Shown here piece by piece: positions 20,901-27,516 of a stretch of 64,000 nucleotides of DNA. How positions within the stretch are numbered: the stretch's first letter is position 1; every line of letters begins with the position of its first letter. The notes beneath the pieces were generated by a model. That model did no database searches. It had not been told where the DNA came from and was given only the letters and a program-made list of their open reading frames with translations. The translations under genes and the position numbers were made by a program. This stretch comes from Nitzschia sp. DOCU1 (lineage: Eukaryota; Bacillariophyta; Bacillariophyceae; Bacillariales; Bacillariaceae), in assembly GCA_951394045.1 (NCBI GenBank), contig OX595988.1, positions 992,001 to 1,056,000 on the forward strand, in the 5' to 3' direction.

Positions 20901-21125
20901 AGATCGATAGGAGCCTTCCCCGGATCGATAGGATCCCTCGCCGCTGTGATACGATCGTTCGCCCCTGGAACCATCACCTTGAGATCGGCTGCCCTCGCCG
21001 CTACGGAAGGAGCGTTCGTCGGAATAATAGCTCCCTTCCCCGTCGGGAACAATATCATTCTCGTCCTCGTCAGAATACTCTTCCTCCACTACTGACCCTT
21101 CTTCAGGGGGATTCGGTGTTGCCAT
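11904..21125 (-). CDS. Giant NB-ARC/TPR (NLR-like STAND) protein with repetitive disordered N-terminus
   Basis: A single uninterrupted frame of 3073 residues, start ATG. Order: acidic start (1-57); about 25 heptads of type YRSGEGS (58-232); acidic, Gly/Phe-rich block with DAFG-like repeats (about 440-820); Ser/Arg/Glu repeats ending in six 39-46-residue copies (about 1010-1315); Lys-rich basic patch (about 1465-1490); helical domain (1490-1800); NB-ARC ATPase with P-loop GVGGIGKTT at 1822-1830, Walker B LIILDDV near 1930, LLVTTR (RNBS-B) and a GLPL-like HPLAVKS; helical/winged-helix region; TPR array of kinesin-light-chain type (about 2345-3010); basic tail. Architecture equals signalling STAND NTPases (NLRs, NB-ARC/TPR): ATP-driven oligomerisation after ligand sensing by the TPRs. 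The ligand and the output are unknown. The hydrophobic strand that normally sits right before the P-loop is displaced about 14 residues upstream. No membrane segment or leader is visible. Confidence 0.88.
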   Translation of the reverse strand: MATPNPPEEGSVVEEEYSDEDENDIVPDGEGSYYSDERSFRSGEGSRSQGDGSRGERSYHSGEGSYRSGEGSYRSGEGSYRSGEGSYRSGEGSYRSGEGSYRSGEGSYRSGEGSERSGKRSYRSGEGSYRSGEGSYRSGEGSYRSGEGSYRSGEGSHRSGEGSYRSGEGSYRSGQGSYRSGEGSYRSGEGSYRSGEGSHRSGEGSYRSGEGSYSSGQGSYRSGEGSYRSGGSRSFADEEEKKSFRSDEGSYRSGESFHSSQEGSFRDDDRPGQPGGQPSPRNDKGDEQSVYSDEKRSLRDGEGSYDSRQEGSYYSSGGDGQSFGEEEGDYEGRVNGAANGPQSPSRSINFQSSKGSLASGSELGSEAPSFAEELDFSPYAKSPQKSVDTPPVVFENGGFADEDFGKSDHTHNDNKDEPTSLSPGGFSGENDEKVREEGDETTFDDFGNDAFDGNAFASSEPDSALANAFGDNTFESADGGGDVFATSAFGVNDGADLFSGSGFDATNKEAPAADAFAAGFGEADGEGDGDDKGSQSGSSQGSQSEIPAGESTSSFAQEPGAATEQEVFKSEVNDKDELFGDAFGGSTLDDGFGGDLFGAAPDLEAEASEDNAAFGGGFGDDAFGADFGPAGGDSQRAGDDAAFGTSFDAFSGDAGGAGASVHSSERSKEAENIQGDDAVFGATAFGAFTGNGGDASVHSSQGSEEAENIQADDAAFGVTAFGAFSADAGDAADASVHSSQGSEEAENIHAAFGNAAFDTFSGDAGDRGASAHPSDRSEEGENFHADGAAFGDTALAAFTNDAGGISVRSSHRPEETEQVQAKEGSFHSDDGPGDEGSYHSPVGSLEEDSYHSSNNKPIEKGSFHSEHEPKEVSQKLGGSFGSSIGSSVRPPEGSFAEEGSYHSDEHPEDRSFRSEGRPKDSGSHHAGEQSEEKSFHSGDESQGSYRSGQQSDAKSYHSEDRSQGSYRSGEQLDGKSFRSEDKFQDSDRSGDQSDERSFRSGEGSQRLEEGSHKSGDQSYYSDERSARSGERSYRSDEKSFGSEADSRAREEDASLEEGSRRSDEKSFGEEESYRSGSVRSGDASYKSGEGSHRSGEASMKEGSQRSDEKSFGEEESYRSGSVRSGDASYKSGEGSHRSGEASMKEGSQRSDEKSFGEEESYRSGEGSVRSGDESYKSGEASLKEGSQRSDEKSFGEEESYRSREGSVRSADASYKSGEGSHRSGEASMKEGSQRSDEKSFGEEESYRSGEGSVRSGDESYKSGEASLKEGSQRSDEKSFGEEESYRSGEGSVRSGDASYKSGEGSRRSGENEKSFQSESQQSSAQSFAEEDAEPTDRDIDSAHMPSTAVAHVEKPADEQDPSLRDDASQSEESMGIGDVFGQPNELFEHPEAKEENAREDSRKSEMSQDDTIGEGSKEVHKSPGKDRDGSKSASSPSASGKGSDSLQETAVPPEEKVKPKAVHKPKQKLDPEEKRRRKKKKKKLQKEAKSRALLDLVANVNDAMLDLEEREAEEGKENNTDTSAHRLLHGFDALLGIFLQLSDELELISTFAKSKKKKERDAMVPVRALKAVLSFASTLDELFADLKPIILDCFEQEPDEEMDDMLSRLNSLVDLLCETTHRVGEKQEWNERAETTYVTLLELMEREATELISYYEDVDTPEQGLSANIHEAWSATGHIEELRALQYAETPEHFRQLCYEVMVSTDQWCPDTTILMDICDIDESMLAEEPDSEYLREEVLAAIPETAEHVLDKVNGEPLPRTTTLASILRRILPPRAITDATLLDNFTSIRNTLQNPLGLSATNIVSISSVPEQLNDPDSLGVGGIGKTTLAAMVAAHPDVRRYFCDGVVWVYVGDKKLSYNRYTQCLRVLVDQLGRKEDGNDEDVGMPAFPELLNVPGETLSKRRRREEGFMIYARDTIAELLHDRSVLIILDDVCFEPDLDWFDFAPMPGEETDEFDSNCALLVTTRCRTLLPAADTVEVDMLDEADAISLLIQESGQLSHTLMAESREARSVVRECANHPLAVKSVGRWLNLKHATAGVVSSVEEIHSEVIKSMDKILKGGDHTGTDMMYEILSMSLSPAINGEPTSIIKFCLAAFIVVFCDREYISDFALTEPSPIIPMDMAELLFETLLEMNESSLLQKGSLFYAQKKEAAVLIPEALSALGVLKVITYSDGDEEENPEDEAKHLQVMHFIHHEYGEYLCAEEEALKDLTKDAERQWNRAFVEAYLSQVEEWDMYLEDAGHKYALEMIISHMIRGGMFSAAADLLADKSFVRGRLLTGLGHGRHIQDCEMLFKKLKERRPKGSKLEPRNVLKQAYQALGSQLALEEFDQGIRDPRIKDFEVARAHYEIGFSLAERRCWDAAIAHWETSQEILISALGTVEIVAGILFNIGVVYSEMNEYEQALDSLKQCLRIRGTIHGEEHILYAQTIQKIGDIFLGMSDYHEAMESYNWALDVMYTDPGLHRVEIGEILDNKGTIHYSKGEIEEALQCHQEALRSKQVDLGEDHPELAATYHHIGNCLSDQGNVDDAMVHFEEAIRLMELDPEGGPERDAEVLTIEGILHNLEGNQEQGLECYEKSLQILVTKVPHRKEKVASLLHLIGCVYLMSGEQKKAMKLFEESLQARRKVLGFVHLDVASTLFNMAFLHQTRNRLDRALKCLEEALKIRQLRLPDSEKVAVTHEKIGSLARLIGKTKKAQINFEDALRIRRLLHGEQHEAVATVLQELGDLMDDLGEYDSAMSYYIDALDIRRKQLGLDDVAVAETLYSMGYTLHNNDEPKRALVCFEESLNIRRYQLGEDSKEVGDTLNMMGFLKAKGGELDDALTLLWDALRIRKLQEDHVKVSETLKNIGNVHREKQEQELAVECYEECLRIRRTELGQDHEKVADALIAMGNVQSDMERTDEAMRSYQEALKIRTMVFGEHDESVAAVLQYMGTMEFKSGNHEKARDLLTEFIRIRRNNGTKNDGDYVNVLFMIGNIHKMQGHEEDAQLCWSEAYQVFQELGLAETNPQIAKVMNHLLAVEEENHDAEQKKKNKGAGVFGKMTEKLKGNTKEEKLPGKKRRKGKGIQL
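12082..13342 (-). repeat. Near-identical duplicated TPR tract, copy 2
   Basis: Partner of 7290-8550 (offset 4792). The encoded TPRs are identical over some 300 residues except for a handful of substitutions; the flanking TPRs towards the N-terminus and the C-terminal tail are diverged. Confidence 0.9.
17180..17960 (-). repeat. Six tandem ~118-138-bp coding repeats
   Basis: The phrase coding SDEKSFGEEESYRSG recurs six times at intervals of about 118, 138, 118, 131 and 132 bases. Copies differ by presence or absence of short modules (GEGS, GSHRSGEAS). Several copies are nearly identical in DNA, so the array is young or homogenised. Confidence 0.85.
18700..19210 (-). repeat. Ala/Phe/Gly-rich ~140-bp coding repeats
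   Basis: Four to five copies of a unit that encodes an AAFG..AF.AFSGDAGD core followed by SVHSSQGSEEAENI. Copies are more diverged than in the neighbouring 17.2-18.0 kb array. Confidence 0.75.
20434..20956 (-). repeat. 21-bp heptad repeat array (about 25 units)
   Basis: Each 21-base unit encodes YRSGEGS or a variant (HRSGEGS, YRSGQGS, ERSGKRS). A higher-order period of 126 bases (six units) is visible between 20519 and 20645, where a run containing the HRS and GQG variants is repeated. Confidence 0.9.
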
Positions 21126-21906
21126 GGCGGATGACGATTGTCAATCTTTTTACTAAAATTGGAAAAATCGGGGAAGACTAGCAAGTTATGTCGACCAGCT
21201 TCGATGGGGCCGAGCGGCAATCTTCTGCAATAGGGATAACGACAGTTACCCTCGTCACTGCAGACAGAACAAGTTGATGGTGTTGGTGGTATGATAGCAG
21301 TTTGGAAGCCACCACTCCTCGACTCCTGATTCCCGGCATCAACAAAGAAGAAGAGCATGGATGTCTCAACGCATAGCGCTCGTGTTGGTCTGCTGCGGTA
21401 GCTCCCTGTAATACGGCAACTACGGTAGACCCAGAGCGAAAAAGGCGAGCGCGCCGTTGTGTGAGAACGGGTTTTGGTCACAATCAGCCGAAAATTTTAT
21501 ATTGGCAGGCGTGGCTTGTTTTCGTAGAAATAAGTAGTTTGTTCATCGACTTAGCTCGCAACTTACGTTAACGTCTGTCTGTGCTTCACACCAAGTCTGA
21601 GAAAGCAGTACGTTAAATGATGCAGAAAGGATGTCTCGACCGTGTCGTGGTCTGACTGAAACAAGAATCGAGATCTAAGCCCCAACTTCCGACAGTCCTG
21701 CCTCACCAAAAATTACGAGCGGTCCCCAAGACCAAAAACTGTTGAGGGTTAATGCGCCATTACTTCTACGGCGATAGATAGCTAAAGCTCGCTACGAGTA
21801 CTAGTCAAGGCTCGGTGCTCCTTCCCTCCGTAGTTCTAAGTTGTTATCTTCAACTACAGTATGGTAGGAAATATGAAAAAAGTAGCTCCAAAATCGTGCT
21901 TATATT
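21126..21906. other. Intergenic region upstream of the giant NLR-like gene
   Basis: 781 bases between the ATG of the giant gene and the stop of the AAA ATPase gene, both on the minus strand. It should contain the promoter of the giant gene. No coding or RNA feature was recognised. Confidence 0.4.
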
Positions 21907-24900
21907 CTATAGATACATGTTCATTAGTTGTGGCAGTCGATTCGACTTTTCCTTCTTGATTTCTCCGTATTCATCATTCCATTCCCAGACTCGCGCCAGC
22001 TCTCGTCCCTTCTCGGAGACGCTACGCTTGAGCTTGCTCAGGGCATTTTCAAAGTCGGCCATAACCACTGGTCGAAGCCGCTGCAAAGATCCTTCCGTAA
22101 TGTCCTCCTTGCTCTTCGTGAAGCCCTGGTCCAGTAACCGTGCTTGCTCGTGACTGATTTGCACAACAGCCTCACGGCAAACTTCCTTGATATCAGACCC
22201 CGTGTAGCCTTCGAGACGCTCTGCGATCTCCGTCAAGTTCACTGCTGGGTCAACGCGGTTTTCTGCAAGAGTTACCTCCAGAATCTCCTTTCGTGTCTCT
22301 AGATCGGGCAAATCCACGAGGATACGACGTGGAAAACGACGAAGGACGGCTTCGTCCAGATCAAAGGGTCGATTAGTAGAACCAATGACAACGACTCGGT
22401 CGCCGCTGCCGTTCGTCCCAGAGTTGAGCCCGTCCCACTCGCTCATCATGGTGGTCTTGACACTTGTTAGTGTGCCATGGGCCGAGTCATCGGAACTGCC
22501 TTCGCGGCTGGATAATAACGAGTCTACCTCGTCAATGAATACAACACAGGGGGCAAGCCGCCGCGCCAATGTAAACACCGCTTTGGCGTTCTTTTCAGAC
22601 TCTCCTAGCCACTTGTTCTCCACCGATGAAGCATCCACGCTGAGAAAGCTTGCCCCTCCTTCAGTAGCGACTGCCTTGGCCAACATTGTCTTACCAGTTC
22701 CCGGGGGACCGAAAAGAAGAACTCCCTTTACGGCTTCGCGGGCGATACCCTCACTATACAGGTGCGGGAACTTCAGCGGATAGGTAATACTTTGTCGCAA
22801 GAGTTCCTTCACGTCAGAAAGGCCACCAATCATATCGTATGTCACTCCAATGTCTTGTGGCGAGACAACTTGGGATACCAAAGCACGTTCGTGCTTATCC
22901 TGCGCCAAGGCCAAGATCTCCTCCTTGCTTCGATGGGCCACTGGACTGCTAGAGACAGAAAGGCCTCCCGATGGAGATGGGCTCAAGAAGCAAACCATCG
23001 AGAGGGCGAGTTCCAAACTAGAAGGGTGGATATACTGGATGCGACCTTTCTTTGCCATTTTGGATTTGGCAGAAGCAGAATCAATTGCTTCCTCCTTGCT
23101 TTGGATCGAGCCATCCTTGTTCAAGATAAGTTGGCTTAGTGAAATGTCAACTTCCAAAGCTTTCTCGCGATCGTGCATCTCGTCCGGGGGTTCTTGCTGG
23201 CGTAGGCTCTTGGCCGCCTCTAACTCTACAGCAAATTTGATGACATCTTCCATGTCACCCGAGATATCACGGACGCTCAGCATTTGTCGCAACGCGGAAC
23301 CAGCTCCCCGCGTCCCAGTGTGTTGCTCCAGACCCAAGTTCCGGCGCGCCAATTCGTCGTTTAAGGATTTTCGATTCTGACGGAAAATAACAGCCCCACA
23401 TTCTCGGTTTATCCATGTTTCCCAAGACTTGGCTCGCACAGGATCTTGTGGAGAACCAAGAGTAACGGGTCGGCAAATGCTCTCCAGTTTGGCAAGGTTT
23501 CGACTAGCCTTGTTCTCTGATGACGAACGGTCCCCATCCTTGGAATTGGCACCCTTGGCATTGTTTGCTGCAATAACTGCTGCTGCCGCCGCCATGGTCC
23601 GAACTCGCTTTTGACGTCTCTGCTGTTGTTGGGATTCGTCATCAGTGTTTTCGTCCTCCGCTGCTGCTGCGGCGTCGTCTTGATTGTTGAGAATCTTTTG
23701 GAACCATCCTCCCATATTGTTTTGCTGACGTCCATTTCCATTGGGCCCGGGCAACTTGTTTCGGTTCATGTGGTGAGGTGGAGGTGGGACGTACACACTT
23801 AACATGACGCCCTGGCACTTTGGATCCGAGAGGGCAGGAGCTGCTCGAGCCAGATTCTCGGCGATCCCGCGCCGTAGACCGTCGTTTCGAAGAACTTGCG
23901 CAAATGCCTTGTGAAGTTCCGGGGACAAATCCGACTGAGGAGGAGGCATTACGTCTTGGTCCGACATTTGCGCCATGCGATCCAATAATTCGGACATGGC
24001 CTGCTGCAACACTTGCTCAATCACTTCCGGTGGCGGTTGCGGAGGCAGCTGTCCCGGCCCCAGCGGAGGTCCATTGTAGGCCAGACTAGCGTTGAAGAAC
24101 TGAGGAGGTGGCATGGGCATACCTCCACTGTTTTCCATCTGCTGTTGCAACATTTGCGCCCAGCGCTCCAATTCTGCTCGAGCTGGTGAGTCTTCCTCAT
24201 GATGATTCTGAAGACGCTCTCGTGCCTGTATGGCCATCATGTGCGGGAAAAGATTGCCCGCTTGTGGAGGAGCAATCGCACCAAAAATACCTGGCTGACC
24301 TGCCGGGTCAACCGTTCGAGCAAGGAAAATGTTGAATCGCCGAGACCCTTCCGGATCATTTTGACCCGATGCGTTTTGATTCTGGGGCGAAAAGCCAAAC
24401 CATGGGGCTGATCCAGGCATGTTCCGCTGGGGATTTTCGGCCATTTCTTGTGGTTCGTGGTGCACAAGTTCTCTAGGGATGGTACTCGTGGTAGCATCCA
24501 CACCCTTTCCGAGGGAAATCAGGTGAATGCTATCTTCCGATGTGCACTCTTGGATTATGACTTCCATGGCGGACTTGCTCTTAAGGAGAGCGTTCGAGGA
24601 TCCAGCGCGAATAAAGACTAGCAATGGAAGCGGCTTGCCACTCTTCTTCTCATCGTCTTCCTCCACTTTGGACTCTTTGCTCCACTCTTCTTCCCAAGCT
24701 TCCATGTCCGAGCAACTATTCGTAGCCCGTTCATCAAAGGGATCGTCCAGCCCCAGAGCCAAGTCTCGTTTCATACAAGCAGAAATGGATCCTGCTCTCT
24801 TGGTGGGTTGAAGTTTGCCTTCCTTTGCCAAGGAAAGAAGAGAGTGCAAAAGCGCCGCGGGCTTGATCGAATCCTCCGACATGCCCTGTTGGATCATATC

Positions 24901-26153
24901 ATGACGAACCTTGGACAAAACATGGTCATCCAAAATTAGTAATCCACACCCCATGGAATGAGCCTGCACCAAACGAGAACACAAAATACGCATGTGTTAG
25001 AAATTGTAAATTTACAAAATCGACAATGTCCCAGCACATAACAAAAACATACCAACGCCATGGCCACCGTTTCCTGCATAGAGAGAGTGGTTGTCTTGGA
25101 GGTTGCTTCCTCATCCTGATAGAGGCGAACACCGCTCGTCCGAGGCGCCGATTGTCGCCACTGCGGCTGAGTCGCCATGGACAGAGCCGCCTGTAACGCC
25201 TGTGATGTGGAAGCTGGCAAAAACTTGCGGGATCTCGACGACGACTTGGTTTCTACGGATCCCCACTCAATCAACAAAGCAGCATACAATGTCCTTCGAT
25301 CCAAACGGTTCTTGGAACTTGCATCAATGAACCGAGCATGATCCGTTAGATACGCCAGAGCCGAAGGTGTGGGAGGAAAGTAGACATGGGGTGTCCAGGC
25401 TTCCAACAATCGTTTTTGATCCTGCGATAGTTTGGAGGACGAACTCGAAGATGACGATGACCGCCAAGAATTTCGTCGATTGCCTCGCCGATGATTATTC
25501 ATACGTCCCAGTCGTACCCCGACACCCCCACCACCACTAGGCTTGTCACTCATTTCTTCGTCTGCTTCTTCGCCCGTACTTTCTTCTTCGACTAATTCCA
25601 CCTCGACTTGGAGTTGTGGTTCCAATAGTAAATCCTCCACAAACTCTTCCATTTCTTCCCACTCATCAGACAATTCCGAAAGAATATCGTCCGTATCGTC
25701 GTCATCATCGTCATCTCCATCTGGATCACCGACCGCATTTGATTTCTTTGAAGAAGAATGATGAGACTTGACGCCCACCACTGCCGGATCTTCTTCTTCG
25801 TTGTCAGGAGCAGACGCAGATTCGGTAGGAGCCGAAGTATCGTCTTCTCCTGAAGTGCCATTGTCATCGACTTCCTCCATATCGTCATGTCGATCACTTG
25901 TTGAAGCCATGGCATTGTTATCTCGTTCCTTCATGGCAGCCACGTAAGCTTCTACCGTCGCATTATGAATCGTCGTAGTGTTGGCTTCCTCCGCGGCATC
26001 TTGAGGCAGAGTTCCACCACCTCGCCATGGCAAGACGAGTCGATTGCTTTTTGCCGTCGCCGCAGTGTTTACTGACGACGACGCCGTTTCGGCATACAAG
26101 CTTAACAGCAGCAAGAGCCACGGCAAACGACTGAATAATAATTTCGATGGCAT
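21907..26153 (-). CDS. Meiotic-clade AAA ATPase (Msp1/ATAD1-like) with signal peptide
   Basis: Two exons: 26153-25053 and 24963-21907; intron 24964-25052 (89 nt, GTATGT...GCAG, phase 0) joins ETVAMAL to AHSMGCG. The product is about 1385 residues. Residues 1-25 are a signal peptide (RLPWLLLLLSLYAETASS). Residues 30-240 are acidic and low-complexity. The middle is Pro/Gln/Met-rich. The C-terminal AAA module has GPPGTGKT (about 1118-1126), CVVFIDEVDSL (about 1175), NRPFDLDEAVLRRFPRR (sensor 1 to arginine fingers) and a C-terminal helix, which is typical of the Msp1/ATAD1/katanin/spastin clade. Plants have similarly long AAA proteins of unknown function with a C-terminal Msp1-like ring. The family extracts or remodels proteins as a hexamer. 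The leader suggests ER or endomembrane entry; no later membrane segment is seen. The start chosen is the first ATG; the longer frame begins with GTG. Confidence 0.85.
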
Positions 26154-26740
26154 CCTCCTCTTGCGAATGTAGGTCACAGCCCGCTACTACACTGATACAG
26201 ATTTTTCACCGCCGGGAATCGATCCCCTTCAACACCCTTATCAGAGAGACTTGCTTCGGTTAAAGTAGTAATAGCAATGAAAGAATCAGCGTAGTCTTCT
26301 TTGAAGATCTACAAAATGTAGAAATATGGACACACCCAATGAGATTCACGTGGAAAGCAGCTTGCTTCGTCGTCGTCGTGTTGTTCTTTTCACGCGCAAC
26401 ACGAATTCTCGGGACTCGTAGTCCCAAGTTCGATGACTTTCGCCATTGGGTAAACGGGCAGACGATTTCCACGTGGCGTGATGACCAAACGTGCATGCGA
26501 TTCACACGACTGCTCAGACCTATTCTCAGCCACATGCGTCACTGGTACTGAAATCTACAGTGTCCCTACGTAACCATAGTCATTCCAAACGCCGTCGTTT
26601 TCTTGGAGCCTCTTTGGATGATGGACGCAACCGACGACGACGGTCGGTTGTTGGTTGTTGTCGTTGTTGTTGTGGCAAATGCCAATAGACAAAAACCACA
26701 TCTCTTGTATCTGTCTATTTTCCAGAGCATCATTACCATC
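26154..26740. promoter_or_regulatory. Divergent intergenic region
   Basis: 587 bases between the start of the AAA gene and the start of the MANF-like gene. It should hold two promoters. A GTT/GTC-rich low-complexity patch lies at about 26635-26680. The T-arm-like stretch near 26215 is not part of a foldable tRNA. Confidence 0.4.
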
Positions 26741-27405
26741 ATGAAGTTCATTGCCTATCTATTTGCTGTTATCAGCCTGACTACGAACATGGCATTTGCC
26801 GCTGACGACAGGGAGTGCGAAGGTACGAGCTCACTCTTTCGCCATGACAAGCATTGCGGCTAGTTGCGGGTGCTGGCAAGATAGAAAGTTGCATGCTGGA
26901 GAAGAGTCCAGCGTGGTCTTCTTCGCACAATGCTCATCACCACCACTCATTGCTTGTTTCTTCTTCTTTACTCAAATTAGTTTGCGTCAAGGTCATGGAC
27001 GATATTCGCGCGACAATGACAAAGGAAGACGCCAAGAAGAAACCAAAAATTGAAGAAGCCATGGGAGATTACTGTGCCAACAAAGATGAAAAGTTGAGTG
27101 CTAGAGAAAAGAAAATTTGTTATTACATTGACCCCATCAAACGCGACATTGCCCAGCCGTTTTCCTTGGGCATGTCCTCGCTCAAAGTCTGCCAGCGAAT
27201 TACCAAGAGCAATCCCGAGATTTGTACGGTCAAGTTCCCCATCAAAACCGAGTCGTTGGAAAAGAAGGATTTGAGTAAGCTGCGTGTCAAACAATTGAAG
27301 GCGATCTTGGCGGAGAGAGGAGTGGAGTGTGTTGGATGCATTGAAAAGGAGGAGTTTATCAAGAAGGTTCAGGATACGGAACACTTGGCGGGGGATGAAT
27401 TCTAA
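26741..27405 (+). CDS. MANF: MANF/ARMET-family ER stress protein
   Basis: Two exons: 26741-26822 and 26981-27405; intron 26823-26980 (158 nt) splits a Val codon. The spliced product is 168 residues. Residues 1-20 are a signal peptide. The mature part carries eight Cys with the MANF spacing: CEVC at 26-29, then DYC, KKICYY, VCQ, EIC and a final CVGC. The N-terminal half corresponds to the saposin-like domain (ICYYIDP is close to the LCYYIGA of animal MANF). The C-terminal half corresponds to the SAP-like domain (LRVKQLKAIL, then CVGC as the CxxC). MANF is a lumenal ER protein that binds BiP and rises in ER stress. The last four residues GDEF may replace the RTDL/KDEL-type retrieval signal. The first exon was found by the leader and the CxxC motif that splicing restores. 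Confidence 0.85.
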
Positions 27406-27516
27406 AACAAAACAACAACAACGCCGCTGTCGACCACGACTGTAGTATAGTATAGAGATCTCAATATCAACATCACAAAACAAAAAATGACGGGGAGCTA
27501 CTATGTGGAGCTAAGC

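Noticed and set aside
20434..20956. CRISPR-like direct repeats
   Set aside because: The 21-bp units have no unique spacers, are in frame and encode protein in a eukaryotic gene.
20123..21058. Second minus-strand frame (311 codons) in the heptad repeat array
   Set aside because: It is a +1 frame of the 21-bp repeats with the same periodicity; the main frame continues into NB-ARC and TPR domains.
26205..26235. tRNA-like T-arm (GGGATCGATTCCC type) on the minus strand
   Set aside because: No matching acceptor arm, box A or D-arm upstream, and no T-run terminator downstream on that strand.
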